Shown here one piece after another: positions 42,111-53,689 of a stretch of 64,000 nucleotides of DNA. Made by a program: the position numbers and the translations under genes. How positions within the stretch are numbered: the stretch's first letter is position 1; every line of letters starts with the position of its first letter. The stretch covers positions 496,001-560,000 of the forward strand of contig JAGAMF010000005.1 of assembly GCA_017624855.1 (NCBI GenBank). The letters are read 5' to 3'. This DNA comes from Lachnospiraceae bacterium (GTDB lineage: Bacteria > Bacillota > Clostridia > Lachnospirales > Lachnospiraceae). The notes below the pieces were generated by a model. That model had not been told where the DNA came from. It worked only from the letters and a program-made list of their open reading frames with translations, and searched no databases.

Positions 42111-43610
42111 ATGAGTCAGGACCGAATTATATTGCAGTTTATACAAAAAGTGCGCAGGCGTTTGTGCAGAAACGTGTTTGTGCAAACCATGCTTTGGGCT
42201 TTGTTTGCGGGTATGATTGCGTGGGGGATTTTTAATTTTATCGCGTTGTTTGTGCCTTTTTATGCTGCGGTATTTTACGGCTTCCTGGCTTTTATTGTTT
42301 GTCAGATTGTGGGAATTATTGTTGCGATAAAGAGATATCCGAATCTAAAAAGCACAACCCTTAAAATTGACAGCAAAGGCTTAAAAGAGCGTGTAACCAC
42401 AGCCTATGAATTGGCGGGTAAAAACGATGTCTGCAGTCAGTTGCAGAAAAAAGATACCATAGAGAAAATTCACGGAATGCATATTCGTAAAAGTTTTCCG
42501 TTGATTATAAAAAAGCGAATGTATTTTATCTTGTTTGCGGCTTTAATTTTTATGGTGACTACGGCAATGATTCCGGCAAAAACCAAGCAGGAAGCCAGAG
42601 AAATTCATGCCTTGGAAGAACAAATCGAAGAAAAAGAAGAAGTGTTGGAAGAAATGGTGGAATCCATTCAGGAAGAATATGATTTAACCGACGAGCAGAT
42701 AGAAGCTTTGAATAACTTGCTGGATGAAGCAAAGAAGGAATTGCAGGATGCCGAGTCTCAGGAAGACATGGCGAAGGTGCAGGAGCGATTTGAAACAAAG
42801 CTTCAGGAACAGTTTATCAATCCTCTCGAACATCAGAAAGAAGCGCAGGCCATAGAGAACAGCCTGCAAAATATGATGGAAGGCAATGAGATGACTGCGG
42901 AAGAACAGCAGGCGGTTGCGGAGCAATTGCAGCAGTTGGCGGAAGATGCCGAGAATGAATACCTTAACGAGTTGGCGGAGCAGATTATGGAGGAGCTTGA
43001 ACAAAACGGTCAGATTTCACCGGAAACGGCTCAGGAGTTACAGCAATATCTGCAACAGTATATGCAGGATCAGCAAGGTCAGGTGGGCATGCCTCAACAG
43101 GGACCGCAAGGTCAGCAGGGACAAATCACCATTCCTCAGCCCGGGCAGCAAGGTCAATCCGGTCAGCAAGGTCAGTCCGGTGAATCCGGAAGTGAAGGAG
43201 AGAGCCAGGGAGAAGGCGAAGGTGAAGGTCAAGGCTCCGGCAGCGGAGAAGGTCAAGGTTCCGGCAGTGGAGAAGGACAGGGCGAAGGTCAAGGTTCCGG
43301 TGGCGGCACCGGTTGGGATGAAGGAAGTCAATACGCACCGGAAGTGGAAGGTGCATCCAATGGTGAGCGCGTAATGATTCCCGACGGCAGTTTGGAGAGT
43401 AATGAAAACCTTACCGGACAGTCCAATTCCAACGGAACATCTTATTTAACCCAGTCCGATCAGACCATCGCGTGGGAAGGAGAATCGGTAGATTACAATC
43501 AGGTAATCGGTGAGTATACCAATCAGGCATACACCGGAATGGAGAGCAGTAACATTCCCGATTCCATGAAAGAAATTATTAAAGAATATTTTACGGAGTT
43601 AAATCAATAA
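42111..43610 (+). CDS. Coiled-coil membrane protein with Gln/Gly-rich low-complexity region
   Basis: 499 aa behind AAGGAG. Two helices near residues 20-65 and one near 140 lie before a long charged coiled coil (about residues 165-310, EEQIEEKEEVLEEMVESI…). Residues about 320-405 are a low-complexity run of Gln, Gly, Ser and Glu repeats (GQQGQSGQQGQSGESGSEG, then GSGSGEGQG units). A short ordered-looking C-terminus follows. It resembles DUF4175-like proteins seen in MoxR/vWA operons only in layout. Another frame is open across the repeat region, but its composition is that of a shadow. The function is unknown; a structural or scaffolding role is plausible. Confidence 0.75.
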   Translation: MSQDRIILQFIQKVRRRLCRNVFVQTMLWALFAGMIAWGIFNFIALFVPFYAAVFYGFLAFIVCQIVGIIVAIKRYPNLKSTTLKIDSKGLKERVTTAYELAGKNDVCSQLQKKDTIEKIHGMHIRKSFPLIIKKRMYFILFAALIFMVTTAMIPAKTKQEAREIHALEEQIEEKEEVLEEMVESIQEEYDLTDEQIEALNNLLDEAKKELQDAESQEDMAKVQERFETKLQEQFINPLEHQKEAQAIENSLQNMMEGNEMTAEEQQAVAEQLQQLAEDAENEYLNELAEQIMEELEQNGQISPETAQELQQYLQQYMQDQQGQVGMPQQGPQGQQGQITIPQPGQQGQSGQQGQSGESGSEGESQGEGEGEGQGSGSGEGQGSGSGEGQGEGQGSGGGTGWDEGSQYAPEVEGASNGERVMIPDGSLESNENLTGQSNSNGTSYLTQSDQTIAWEGESVDYNQVIGEYTNQAYTGMESSNIPDSMKEIIKEYFTELNQ

Positions 43611-43630
43611 ATCCAAAAACGGAGGCAACT

Positions 43631-44614
43631 ATGGTACAGAATGAAAATGAATTGAGAATGATGATAGAGAAATTAAATGCGGCAGAGGCGGAAATCGGCA
43701 ATGCCATTATCGGACAGAAGCAGGTAATCCGTCAGGTTTTACTTGCCATGCTTTCCGGCGGCAATGTATTGCTGGAAGGTGTTCCGGGACTTGGTAAAAC
43801 TCAGTTGGTAAAGGCGGTGGCATCGGTATGCTCCATGGAGTTTTCCAGAATTCAGTTTACTCCGGACTTAATGCCTGCGGATGTTACGGGTACCAACCTT
43901 ATCGTAAAAGAAGACGGACGCAATGTGTTCCAATTCCAGAAGGGACCTGTTTTTGCCAATTTGGTATTGGCGGACGAAATTAACCGTGCCACACCCAAAA
44001 CCCAGTCGGCACTTTTGGAAGCCATGCAGGAGCATACGGTAACCGTAGGTAACGAAACCTACGCATTGGCGGAGCCTTTTATGGTATTGGCAACCCAGAA
44101 CCCCATTGAGAATGAGGGTACCTATCCTCTTCCCGAAGCGCAGTTGGACCGTTTCCTGTTTAAGATTCAGGTGGATTTCCCTAATATCGATGAATTAAAG
44201 CAGATTATGGATATTACCGTAACTAATAAAAAAGTAGAATTGAAACCGGTACTTACCGGAGAAGATATCATTGCCATGCGAAGTGCAATTCGTGATATTC
44301 CCATGGCGGATGCAGTGGCTGAATTTGCATTAAAATTGGTGGTGGCAACCCATCCCGAAGTGGCCGGTGCGTCGGATTATGTAAAGAAATATGTAAGTTG
44401 CGGAGCCAGCCCCAGAGCGGCTCAGGCAATCTATCAGACTGCCCGTGCAAAGGCGTTGCTTGAAAATCGTTTTAATGTGTCTTTTGACGATATTAAGTCG
44501 GTAGCTTACCCTGCCCTTCGTCATCGTCTTGTATTAAGCTTTGAGGCATTGGCAGACGGTGTATCCTCAGATGAAATCATTGGACAGATTATAGATTCCG
44601 TTAAGGTGAATTAA
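43631..44614 (+). CDS. MoxR family AAA+ ATPase
   Basis: 327 aa behind ACGGAGG. Walker A GVPGLGKT (residues 50-57), Walker B LVLADEINRA followed by TPKTQSALLEAMQEHTVTVG, and the MoxR-specific ATQNPIENEGTYPLPEAQLDRF are all present. ASPRAAQAIYQTARAKALL and YPALRHRLVLSFEA are canonical sensor-2 and lid motifs. MoxR ATPases act as chaperones that remodel vWA-domain partners. DUF58 and two vWA genes follow in the classic order. Confidence 0.96.
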   Translation: MVQNENELRMMIEKLNAAEAEIGNAIIGQKQVIRQVLLAMLSGGNVLLEGVPGLGKTQLVKAVASVCSMEFSRIQFTPDLMPADVTGTNLIVKEDGRNVFQFQKGPVFANLVLADEINRATPKTQSALLEAMQEHTVTVGNETYALAEPFMVLATQNPIENEGTYPLPEAQLDRFLFKIQVDFPNIDELKQIMDITVTNKKVELKPVLTGEDIIAMRSAIRDIPMADAVAEFALKLVVATHPEVAGASDYVKKYVSCGASPRAAQAIYQTARAKALLENRFNVSFDDIKSVAYPALRHRLVLSFEALADGVSSDEIIGQIIDSVKVN

Positions 44615-44654
44615 GTAAAAGGAACCTTGCCCGGCAAGGATTTAGGATTTGTGA

Positions 44655-45524
44655 ATGGATAAAATATTTGACAGCGAATTTTATTCAAAATTACATACAT
44701 TGCGCATGTCCATTGCCATGCGGCTTGCCGCGGGAATGAGTGGCGGAAGAAAATCCAACGCAAAAGGTAATTCCGTGGAATTTTCCGATTTCCGGGAATA
44801 TCAGTTGGGAGATGATATCCGCAGAATCGATTGGAATGCGTACGGAAGGTTTGACAAACTCTATATCAAGCTTTTTATGGAAGAGAAGGAAGGTATCTTT
44901 CAGATTTTTGTGGATACCAGTAAATCCATGGATTACGGTGCTGCCCATAAGGGTGTATGCGCATTACGAATTGCGGCGGCGTTGTCTTATGTGGTATTGG
45001 AAAATTCCGACAGGCTCTATTTAAACCTGATGAAGGAAGGAAAGCTTGAATGTCCTAAGAGTTATACCGGTAAGCAGGCGTTTTCCAAGGTGATTGATTA
45101 TCTGGAAAATGTGAAGTTTGACGGCGCGGGAGATTTGTTGTCTTCCGTTCATCATAAAAAGTTTGATAGGCGCGGTATGTCGGTATTGATTTCCGACGGT
45201 TACAGCGAAGACTTGGAAGATGTATTCCGATACATGAAATTTAAAAATCAGGATATTGTCTTTGTTCATGTGCTTGCACCTGAGGAAAGAGACCCTTCTT
45301 TTGAAGGTACGGTGAAGTTAATTGACAGTGAGACTATGGGAGATATGCGGATGACCATGAGTGCGTCCATGTTAAAATCCTATAAAAACAGCTATCGTCG
45401 GTTTATCCGTGACACAGAGATTTTATGTAAAAAATATTCGGCGATTTATATTCCGGTAAGTTCGGATGACAGCCTGGATGCGTTGCTTTTTGGAGCACTT
45501 GCCAAAATATCGCCGAGAAGGTAA
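44655..45524 (+). CDS. DUF58 domain protein
   Basis: 289 aa. It has the DUF58 signature NSVEFSDFREYQLGDDIRRIDWNAYGRFDKLYIKLF near residue 40, followed by a vWA-like fold with IFVDTSKSMDYG, where DTSKS matches the DxSxS metal site. It is a usual MoxR partner. No membrane helix is seen, so it is probably cytosolic or peripheral. The ribosome-binding site (TAGGATTTG) is weaker than in neighbouring genes. Confidence 0.92.
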   Translation: MDKIFDSEFYSKLHTLRMSIAMRLAAGMSGGRKSNAKGNSVEFSDFREYQLGDDIRRIDWNAYGRFDKLYIKLFMEEKEGIFQIFVDTSKSMDYGAAHKGVCALRIAAALSYVVLENSDRLYLNLMKEGKLECPKSYTGKQAFSKVIDYLENVKFDGAGDLLSSVHHKKFDRRGMSVLISDGYSEDLEDVFRYMKFKNQDIVFVHVLAPEERDPSFEGTVKLIDSETMGDMRMTMSASMLKSYKNSYRRFIRDTEILCKKYSAIYIPVSSDDSLDALLFGALAKISPRR

Positions 45525-45545
45525 CAAATAGTAGGAGAACAATAA

Positions 45546-47351
45546 GTGAAATTATTACATTTATGGCCTTTGTTTCTTTTGTTGTTGATTCCGGTCATTA
45601 TCATTATGTATCTGTTGAAACAGAAAGCAGTGGATACTCCCGTATCTTCGCTGTTTCTTTGGAGAGAAATGTACCGCAACGTAGAGGCCAATACACCTTG
45701 GGAAAAATTAAAAAAGAACTGGCTTTTAATCTTGCAGATTCTGACTTTGATTGTGCTGGTGTTTGCCTTGACTTCCCCTTATATTTTAAGCGGAAGCGTA
45801 GGGGCGGATCATGCCATCATTGTTATTGATAACAGTGCGGGAATGAATGCTTCTTACGATGAAAACAATACCCGTCTTCAGCATGCCGTGGAAGAGGCAC
45901 AAGATTATGTCAGAAGCTTAAAAACCGGAACCGGAATTTCCATTATCACCAGCAATAACAAAGCGACATTGGTACTAAGTAATTCCGATGATAAGAGCCA
46001 GGCTTTAAATGAATTAAAAGCAATAGAACCTACCTATGTGGCCGGAGATTGTACTCCGGGAATCGAAATGGTAAAAGCCATGCAAACCCAGTGGGAAAGC
46101 GTGGAAACCGTGTGCTTTACCGATACCAATGTGTCCATGGAGCAGATACAGGGATATATTGTAGATATGTATGTGCCTGTGGAAAATGCCGGTGTGGAAT
46201 ATGTGGGACACGGCATGAATAACGGTAAGCTTGTGGTATTGGCTAAAATTGCCAATTACGGAGCCGAAGAACGCGTAATGGATGTGAATCTGTATGGGGA
46301 TGATGAACTTTTACAGATCAAAAGCGTAATCGTGCCCGGCGGCGAATCACAGGTTGTTTATTTCGACAAGGTGGATTTTGCAGGTAAAGCATTAAGTGTT
46401 GAGATTACAGGTCAGGATGCCATTAAAGAAGACAATATCTGCTATGATGTGTTGGAAGATGAACAGATTACCAAAGTTTTGTTGATGACGGAAGCCAATG
46501 TGTATTTGGAGAAGGCATTGATGTTGGTAGATGGCATAGAAATTACCAAATCCAATGATATTGCTTCTTTTACGGATTTTACAACTCAGGAATACGATTT
46601 ATATATTTTCGACGGTATGGTGCCGGATGTGTTGCCCGCGGAAGGCAATATGATGTTTATGAATGTGGAATGTGATGCGTTGTATGAAACCATATCTCCC
46701 ATGGGAGGAGTAATGGTGGCTACCGCGAAACATACCGTTACGGAGTATTTGGAAGATTTAACTTTTGGTGTAAGCAGTGTATATGCTTTAGAGAAACCGG
46801 AGTGGGCAGAAACTTTCTTAAAAGTGGGAGATGCCACGGTTGGTTTTATCGGTAAAAAAGATGCTCAGACTGTCTGCGTAATGGGATTCGATTTTCATAA
46901 CTCAGACCTTCCCTTAAAAATGGAGTTCCCCATTTTAGTTTACAATATGGTGAACGAATGTACTTCTTCGGGACTAATCGGTGAGACTGTGGTAAATGCG
47001 GGAGATACGGTATCCGTAAACGGTAAATTGAATGTAAAATTGCCTACAATGATTATGCCGGACGGCTCAAGAGAAGAGTTGGGGGATTATCGTATAAATT
47101 ATACCAATACTTATGCTTTGGGTGTTTATGAAGTAGAACAGAACCAGAACGGCGAAATGGTTAAAAGTGCCTTTGCCGTTAACTTCCCGGCGTCGGAAAG
47201 TAAGGTAACCCAGGCTCCTTTAGCGGTAATGGGAGAAGATTCGGAAACGGTAAAAACCACGGTTACGGGTATGCTGGATTTGCGAAATCTGATTATCATC
47301 ATTGCATTGGGTCTGTTGGGAATTGAGTGGATTGCATATATCCGCAGATAA
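45546..47351 (+). CDS. BatA-like vWA membrane protein
   Basis: 601 aa from GTG 45546 behind TAGGAG. Two N-terminal helices (LLHLWPLFLLLLIPVIIIMYLL; WLLILQILTLIVLVFALTSPYIL) match the BatA N-terminal domain. The vWA domain follows with IVIDNSAGMNAS; its metal site is DxSxG rather than DxSxS, a small deviation. A long beta-rich region and a final helix (LIIIIALGLLGIEWIAYI) complete it. With MoxR and DUF58 it should form a membrane complex, with the vWA domain probably outside the cell. What it does is not established. Confidence 0.87.
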   Translation: MKLLHLWPLFLLLLIPVIIIMYLLKQKAVDTPVSSLFLWREMYRNVEANTPWEKLKKNWLLILQILTLIVLVFALTSPYILSGSVGADHAIIVIDNSAGMNASYDENNTRLQHAVEEAQDYVRSLKTGTGISIITSNNKATLVLSNSDDKSQALNELKAIEPTYVAGDCTPGIEMVKAMQTQWESVETVCFTDTNVSMEQIQGYIVDMYVPVENAGVEYVGHGMNNGKLVVLAKIANYGAEERVMDVNLYGDDELLQIKSVIVPGGESQVVYFDKVDFAGKALSVEITGQDAIKEDNICYDVLEDEQITKVLLMTEANVYLEKALMLVDGIEITKSNDIASFTDFTTQEYDLYIFDGMVPDVLPAEGNMMFMNVECDALYETISPMGGVMVATAKHTVTEYLEDLTFGVSSVYALEKPEWAETFLKVGDATVGFIGKKDAQTVCVMGFDFHNSDLPLKMEFPILVYNMVNECTSSGLIGETVVNAGDTVSVNGKLNVKLPTMIMPDGSREELGDYRINYTNTYALGVYEVEQNQNGEMVKSAFAVNFPASESKVTQAPLAVMGEDSETVKTTVTGMLDLRNLIIIIALGLLGIEWIAYIRR

Positions 47352-47405
47352 AGGAATTCGACCAAACTGTACAAGAAGCGTACGGTGCGGTGTTGAGGTG
47401 TAAAA

Positions 47406-50400
47406 ATGGATATTTCTTTTGAAAGACCGATTTTTTTACTGCTGATACCGGTAGTAATCGGTTTGTTGATTTTTTCCATGCGCTATATGATTGCGCAAAA
47501 CAAGAAAACAAGAATCAGTCAGGTTGTGGTGCGCTGCGTTTTAGCCATGGCTCTTATTCTTGCGCTTGCGCAGGTATCTTTAAAATGGGTGGGACGGGAT
47601 GTTACCACCATTTTTCTCGTGGATGTTTCCGACAGCGTCAGGGAGCAAAGGGAAGAAGTAATCCGTTTTGTCAATGATGCGGTAAAAGAAAAAGATAAGC
47701 ATGATTATATCGGTGTAATTGCATTCGGTAGCGATACCCGTGTGGAGCAGTTTATTTCGCAGGATATCTCGTTTGCGGAATTCCAGACGGATGTGTCTAC
47801 GGAGGCTACGGACTTGGAAGAAGCCGTAAATATGGCTTTGGCAGAAATGCCGGAAGATTCCGCAAGGCGCATTGTTTTAATTACGGATGGCAATGAGAAT
47901 GAAGGAAGTATTCGCAATACGGCATCCATGGTAGTGGCGGCAGGTTGCGATTTTGAAGTAAAGAAGCTGGAAGAAAATATTGCCAATGAAGTGTATGTCA
48001 GCGACTTGTCCGTACCGGAAGAGGTGGGCGTTGGCGAGAATTTTAATATTAATGTGGAAGTAGAGAGCAATGTCGCGTGTCAGGCTGTGGTAAGCCTGTA
48101 TTCCGGAAGAACATTAAAAGGGCAGCAGACCGTAATGTTACAGAGCGGAACCAATCGCTTTGTTTTTATGGATACCCAGACGGACGAAGGCTTAAAAACC
48201 TATCGTGTTACGGTAGAAGCCAAAGAAGATACGGTATCCATTAACAATGAATTCTCGGCTTACACCAATATTGAAGTGGAATTGCCCATTCTTGTGGTAG
48301 AAGGAAAAGACGGTCAGGCCACGGAGTTTAGAGGGATTTTAGACAGTATCGGTGTGCAATACGATTGCGTTACACCGGCTACGGTGCCTTCAAATCTTTC
48401 AGAGTTTACCGAGTATTCTGCCATTGTTTTTGTGGATGTGTATGCAGATGATTTAAGAGAAGGTTTTATGGATAATCTGCAAACCTATGTTAAAAATTAT
48501 GGCGGCGGATTTATTGTAACCGGCGGTGGAAACAGTTTCGCACTGGGTAATTACAGAGATACGGTAATTGAAGAAGTATTACCTGTAAAAATGGATTTGC
48601 AGGGTGAAAATGAAGTGCCGGTTATGGCAATGCATATGGTAATAGACAAATCCAGCAGTATGTCTGACGGTAACGGTATTATTATAAATTTGGATTTGGC
48701 CAAGGAAGCGGCCAATGCTGCGGTGGAAAGTGTCAGAGATACGGACTATGTGGGAGTCATTGCTTTTGACGATACCTATGACAGAGTGGTTCCCTTACAG
48801 TTGGCAGAAGATAAAACTGCCATATCCGATGAAATTTTCTCCATCAGCTTAGGCGGCGGTACATCCATTTACCCCGGTCTTCTCGCGGCGGCTACGGATC
48901 TCAGTACTTGTGATGCCCAGATTAAGCATATTATTTTATTGACGGACGGTCAGGACAGTTACGGTGATTACGAAACCTTAAAACAAACCATCAACGATGC
49001 GGGAATTACCCTTTCTACCGTTGCCATAGGTACAGGCTGTAACGAAGTTCTTTTAAAAGATTTGGCAGAAAGTTGTAACGGTCGATATTTTTATACGGAT
49101 ATTAATACGGATATTCCCAGAATTTTTGCCCAGGAGGTATTTTTATCCTCCAATACATATTTGGTGAATGAAGAGTTTACTCCGATTGTAACCTCCAATG
49201 ATGCCATTATTCGTAATGTGGTGGTAGACGGTTTACCTACCTTAAAAGGATATGTGGCAACCACGCCCAAGGACAGAAGCATTCAATTGCTGCAGTCTCA
49301 TCAGGGCGACCCTATTTTGAGTTATTGGCAGTATGGTTTGGGTAAAACTGTGGTTTGGACTTCGGATGTAACCGGTGAATGGTCCGGAAATTATTCCGGT
49401 TGGGAAAAAACACAGTTGATGTGGCATAATATTATTCAGTATGTAACCCAGGATATGGGTATGGAAGGCGCCTATGTGGAAGTGAAGCAGAACGGAAGCC
49501 GTTCGGAGATTCACTATACTACTGAGAATTTTAGCGGTGAGACCACAGTAACGGCTATGGTTTTCGATGACGAGGGAAATGCCAAGGAAGTGGAATTGGA
49601 TCCGGTAAAACCCGGTGAATACATTGCGGCTATCGATACGGCAGAAACCGGTGTATATACCATTAATGTGCAGCAAAAAGAAGGTGAAGAAATTGTCAGC
49701 AGTATGAATACGGCGGCAATTAACCAGTATTCTTTGGAATATCGCTTTTACCCTGACAATACTCTTATGGAGGAGTATGTTGCTTCAGTAGGCGGCAGGA
49801 TTATTACAGAGGCTTCGGAAGTTTTTGATACGAAACCGGAGCATGTAAAGAGCCGTTGGAATCTGTCTACCATTCTGTTGGTTGTGGCAATTGTTTGGTT
49901 TATATGGGATATTGCAGTCAGAAGATTCCACTTGGATTTATCCAAGTTGGTACCGGTGGAAGCAATTAAGCGTAAAAACGAAAGCCGTAAGGCAAAGAGT
50001 GAAGAAAAGCGGCAGGAAAAGATACAGCGGAAAGCCGAAAAGGCAGAAGCAAAAACCGTGGAACGAAATGCTGCTTTGGTTGCCGGTGAAATGATGCAAG
50101 GCAAAGCCTATGGTAGCAGTGAACAAAACAGTAGAATGGTTACTACCAATTCGGTTTCGGGTAAACCGAGAAAAGAAACTGTGAAAACCGGTGCGCAGCC
50201 TAAAAAGCAGCCGGAGCAGGCGAAGCCTGTATCACATGAGAATGTGGCAAAACAGGTTGCAAAGAGTAATAATGTGAGAGTATGGACCAAAGGTGGAGGC
50301 GAAGTAACTGCCAAGCCTGTGGTGCAGAAACCTGAACAGCAGAATATTCAAAAAGAGAATAGCATAAAGAAAAATAACAGTAATCAGAAGGCACCTAAAA

Positions 50401-50453
50401 AAGAATTATTAAATACAAGTGCACTGTTAAAAGGTTTAGAAGAGGAAGAATAA
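47406..50453 (+). CDS. Double-vWA membrane protein with amidotransferase-like domain
   Basis: 1015 aa behind GAGGTG. Two N-terminal helices ([37 protein letters not shown]) precede vWA domain 1, with the MIDAS motif at Asp73 (VDVSDSVRE). A glutamine-amidotransferase-like segment ([20 protein letters not shown]…[11 protein letters not shown]) leads into vWA domain 2 with MIDAS Asp414 ([11 protein letters not shown]). After a further beta-rich region there is a final helix ([17 protein letters not shown]), then a Lys/Glu/Gln-rich cytoplasmic tail of about 150 residues. This architecture is known beside MoxR operons in several phyla. The GH9 cellulase gene begins one base after its stop. Confidence 0.85.
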   Translation: MDISFERPIFLLLIPVVIGLLIFSMRYMIAQNKKTRISQVVVRCVLAMALILALAQVSLKWVGRDVTTIFLVDVSDSVREQREEVIRFVNDAVKEKDKHDYIGVIAFGSDTRVEQFISQDISFAEFQTDVSTEATDLEEAVNMALAEMPEDSARRIVLITDGNENEGSIRNTASMVVAAGCDFEVKKLEENIANEVYVSDLSVPEEVGVGENFNINVEVESNVACQAVVSLYSGRTLKGQQTVMLQSGTNRFVFMDTQTDEGLKTYRVTVEAKEDTVSINNEFSAYTNIEVELPILVVEGKDGQATEFRGILDSIGVQYDCVTPATVPSNLSEFTEYSAIVFVDVYADDLREGFMDNLQTYVKNYGGGFIVTGGGNSFALGNYRDTVIEEVLPVKMDLQGENEVPVMAMHMVIDKSSSMSDGNGIIINLDLAKEAANAAVESVRDTDYVGVIAFDDTYDRVVPLQLAEDKTAISDEIFSISLGGGTSIYPGLLAAATDLSTCDAQIKHIILLTDGQDSYGDYETLKQTINDAGITLSTVAIGTGCNEVLLKDLAESCNGRYFYTDINTDIPRIFAQEVFLSSNTYLVNEEFTPIVTSNDAIIRNVVVDGLPTLKGYVATTPKDRSIQLLQSHQGDPILSYWQYGLGKTVVWTSDVTGEWSGNYSGWEKTQLMWHNIIQYVTQDMGMEGAYVEVKQNGSRSEIHYTTENFSGETTVTAMVFDDEGNAKEVELDPVKPGEYIAAIDTAETGVYTINVQQKEGEEIVSSMNTAAINQYSLEYRFYPDNTLMEEYVASVGGRIITEASEVFDTKPEHVKSRWNLSTILLVVAIVWFIWDIAVRRFHLDLSKLVPVEAIKRKNESRKAKSEEKRQEKIQRKAEKAEAKTVERNAALVAGEMMQGKAYGSSEQNSRMVTTNSVSGKPRKETVKTGAQPKKQPEQAKPVSHENVAKQVAKSNNVRVWTKGGGEVTAKPVVQKPEQQNIQKENSIKKNNSNQKAPKKELLNTSALLKGLEEEE

Positions 50454-50454
50454 T

Positions 50455-53400
50455 ATGGCAGAGGAAAAGCAGATTGGTAAAGAGAATCAGGAAGGCGTAG
50501 AAAGCGTCGAAACTTCCGAAGCGACTCCTACGGAGAAGAAAGCCGCAGAGAAAAAAACTACGGAAAAGAAGACTGCGGAGAAGAAAGCGGCAGAGAAGAA
50601 AACGGCAGAGAAGAAAACTACAGAAAAGAAACCTGCCGAAAAGAAGACTACAGAAAAGAAACCTGCAGAGAAAAAGACAGCAGAGAAAAAGTCGTCAGAA
50701 AAGAAAACAGTGAAAAAAGACGGTGATGCAGAACCGGTAAAAGCAGAGCCTGAAGTGAAAGCGGCTCCTGCGGGTGAGTCTAAGTTACAGCAGCAGGTAG
50801 ATGCGGCATACGATCATTATGAGAAATATGGTTTGCCGGTAGAGAATGCAGGTACCAATGCTCAAAAAGCTGCGACAGGTAATGAAAAGAAACCCAAGAA
50901 GAAAAAGGTATGGATTATTATTTTAATTATACTTCTTGTGTTAATGCTTCTTTTTGGTGGTTTGATTATAGGTGCTGTGTTGATTATTCGTGGGTTGACG
51001 GCAAAAGAAGATGTTGTCACACCGGGGGAAATCGTTTCGGAAATTGTGACGCCGGAAGAGGAAGATGTTCCTGCGGATGAAGGAAATCAAAACACACCGG
51101 GATTTACGGGAAGCAACACCAATACCAATATTTCTACCGGTGAGTTATCTGAGAATGCTACGGAATACGAAGGCAGGGTAGGTACCGGTGATTACAATTA
51201 TGGTGAAGCATTACAGAAGGCTATTCTCTTTTATGAGATTCAGCGTTCCGGAGATTTGCCGGAAGAAACAAGATGTAACTGGAGAGGCGATTCCGGACTT
51301 ACAGACGGTGCGGATGTTGGATTGGATTTAACAGGTGGTTTATACGATGCCGGAGATCATGTAAAATTTAATCTCCCCATGGCATACACTTCCTCTACTT
51401 TGGCATGGTCCGTATATGAGAACTATGACAGCTATGAGGAAAGCGGACAGCTTGTGTACATTATGGATACCATTCGCTGGGTAAATGATTATTTGATAAA
51501 ATGTCATCCGGAAGAGAATGTATTTTACTATCAGGTGGGTGACGGTTCCATCGATCACTCATGGTGGGGACCGGCTGAAGTTATGCAGATGGAGCGTCCC
51601 GCGTATAAGGTGGATTTAAATAATCCCGGCTCTACGGTATCTGCAGGTGCAGCGGCTTCTTTGGCTTCCTGCTCGGTGATTTTTGCGGATGAGGATCCGG
51701 AATATGCCAAGGAATGTTTGGAGCATGCAATTCAGCTGTACGATTTTGCGGCATCAACCAAGAGTGATGCAGGCTACACCGCAGCTAACGGCTTTTATAC
51801 TTCCCACAGCGGCTTTTATGATGAGTTAACCTGGGCAGCAGCCTGGTTGTATATTGCTACCGGTGAGGACAGTTATCTTACGGATGCGCAAACTTATTTT
51901 GCGCAGGCGGATACCAATCCCAAGTGGGCACATTGCTGGGATAATGTTTCCATTGGTGCGGCTACCGTTTTGGCAATTGAAACGGGCGATAAGACCTATT
52001 CTCAGTTTGTGGAAGAAAATCTTGATTTCTGGACCACAGGCTTGAACGGAGAGCGTATTACATATACACCGCAGGGACTTGCTTGGTTGGATTCATGGGG
52101 GTCTCTCAGATATGCGACGACAGAAGCTTTTATAGCGTTAACATACAGTAAGTCCGATGTATGTCCGGACAGTAAAAAGGATACCTACTATGATTTTGGT
52201 GTATCTCAGGTAAATTACGCTTTGGGAGATACCGGAAGATCTTATTTAATCGGATTCGGCGAAAACTATCCCCAGAATCCTCATCACAGAACTGCGCAAG
52301 GTTCATACAGCAATAATATGAATGAGCCTTCCGAGGCAAGACATACTTTGTATGGAGCTTTGGTGGGAGGACCCGATTCCAATGACGGCTATCAGGATGA
52401 AGTGTCCAATTATGTGAATAATGAGGTAGCTTGCGATTACAATGCCGGTCTGGTAGGTGCGTTGGCAAGCCTGTACGAGGATTTTGGCGGACAGACACTG
52501 GTGAATTTCGGTGCGGTAGAAGAAATTCCCATGGATGATGTTTATATCGATGCCTGCGTGAATGTAACCGGAGATAATTTCTTAGAAGTAAAAGCTTATG
52601 TTACCAATGTATCCGCATGGCCTGCAAGAACCTTGGATCAGGTAACAATGCGTTATTTCGTGGATTTAAGCGAAGTATATGCAAACGGCGGTACAGCCAA
52701 TGATATTTCCATAAATACAAATTACAGTCAGGGAGGAAATGCCGTAGGTATTATGCCTTGGGACGAAGAAAATCATATTTACTTCGTAGAAATTCAGTTT
52801 GCGGGAGAGCCTATTTATCCCGGCGGACAGAGCAGCTATCGCAAGGAAGTGCAGTTTAGAATGACATCTTCATCTTCATGGGATAATGCAAATGATTTCT
52901 CTTATCAGGATATTGCGGGAACCAATGGCGGAAGTACGGTAAGTGCCGTGCATATGGCTTTGTATGAAGACGGAGAATTGATTTTCGGTTCCGAGCCGGA
53001 CGGCGAAAGCGTAGCAGTAACACCTTCCACTGAAGGTGATAATTCCGGAGGCGGACAGCAGAATACAGACAATGGTCAGAGTGGTAGTCAAACCACTACA
53101 CCGGCAGGTTCCAATACGGTAAGTGGTAACGGTTTAACCATGACGATTGACAATCAATCCAAGAGCGGAAGCGGTTCAAGCATGTCTTACTTTATTACGG
53201 TAAGAAATGACGGAGACGAGGCTGTTTCCCTGGGTGATTTAGAGATTCAATACTTCTTTACCAATGAAGGAAATAAGACGGTTAACTTTTATTGTGATTA
53301 TGCGAGCCTTAACGGTAGCACACATACAACAATGACTGATAAAGTCAATGGAAACTTTTCAGCTGTTTCCGGCAATAAAACAGGCGCAGATACGCAGTTA

Positions 53401-53577
53401 TCCATTACCTGTGACTCCAAGGATGCGCTTCGCCCTGGAGATGAATTAACCATTCAGGTTAGAGTAGCAAAAGAGGATTGGAGCAATTTCGAATTTGGTA
53501 ACGATTATTCTTCCGGCGGTGCTGATAAAATTGCTGTATTATGCGAGGGCGAGCTTCTTTTGGGAAGTCAACCGTAA
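50455..53577 (+). CDS. Membrane-anchored GH9 endoglucanase with two CBM3-like modules
   Basis: 1040 aa. Residues 28-88 are a cytoplasmic run of AEKK/TEKK repeats. A helix at about 151-180 ([20 protein letters not shown]) anchors the protein with its N-terminus inside; there is no cleavable signal peptide. The GH9 domain starts near residue 245 ([20 protein letters not shown]), with catalytic Asp298/Asp301 in [16 protein letters not shown] and the acid Glu657 in [15 protein letters not shown]3c-like module follows ([19 protein letters not shown]…), then a Gly/Thr/Ser linker and a second CBM3-like module to the end. It hydrolyses beta-1,4-glucan at the cell surface. It is the last gene of the MoxR/vWA operon, an unexpected partner. 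Confidence 0.93.
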   Translation: MAEEKQIGKENQEGVESVETSEATPTEKKAAEKKTTEKKTAEKKAAEKKTAEKKTTEKKPAEKKTTEKKPAEKKTAEKKSSEKKTVKKDGDAEPVKAEPEVKAAPAGESKLQQQVDAAYDHYEKYGLPVENAGTNAQKAATGNEKKPKKKKVWIIILIILLVLMLLFGGLIIGAVLIIRGLTAKEDVVTPGEIVSEIVTPEEEDVPADEGNQNTPGFTGSNTNTNISTGELSENATEYEGRVGTGDYNYGEALQKAILFYEIQRSGDLPEETRCNWRGDSGLTDGADVGLDLTGGLYDAGDHVKFNLPMAYTSSTLAWSVYENYDSYEESGQLVYIMDTIRWVNDYLIKCHPEENVFYYQVGDGSIDHSWWGPAEVMQMERPAYKVDLNNPGSTVSAGAAASLASCSVIFADEDPEYAKECLEHAIQLYDFAASTKSDAGYTAANGFYTSHSGFYDELTWAAAWLYIATGEDSYLTDAQTYFAQADTNPKWAHCWDNVSIGAATVLAIETGDKTYSQFVEENLDFWTTGLNGERITYTPQGLAWLDSWGSLRYATTEAFIALTYSKSDVCPDSKKDTYYDFGVSQVNYALGDTGRSYLIGFGENYPQNPHHRTAQGSYSNNMNEPSEARHTLYGALVGGPDSNDGYQDEVSNYVNNEVACDYNAGLVGALASLYEDFGGQTLVNFGAVEEIPMDDVYIDACVNVTGDNFLEVKAYVTNVSAWPARTLDQVTMRYFVDLSEVYANGGTANDISINTNYSQGGNAVGIMPWDEENHIYFVEIQFAGEPIYPGGQSSYRKEVQFRMTSSSSWDNANDFSYQDIAGTNGGSTVSAVHMALYEDGELIFGSEPDGESVAVTPSTEGDNSGGGQQNTDNGQSGSQTTTPAGSNTVSGNGLTMTIDNQSKSGSGSSMSYFITVRNDGDEAVSLGDLEIQYFFTNEGNKTVNFYCDYASLNGSTHTTMTDKVNGNFSAVSGNKTGADTQLSITCDSKDALRPGDELTIQVRVAKEDWSNFEFGNDYSSGGADKIAVLCEGELLLGSQP

Positions 53578-53689
53578 AGATAATAATACTATTGTTAAAA
53601 ACTAAAAATATTACCAAAAAATACTGGATTTCTTTTCAAAGTGTGGTAAGATATGTATAGGTCACAGAATGTTCACATTTAAATTAGAA

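Noticed and set aside
42916..43374. 152-codon alternate frame rich in Lys/Val/Arg inside the coiled-coil protein gene
   Set aside because: It is the shadow of the GGT/CAA/GGA-type repeats that encode the Gln/Gly-rich region of the main frame.
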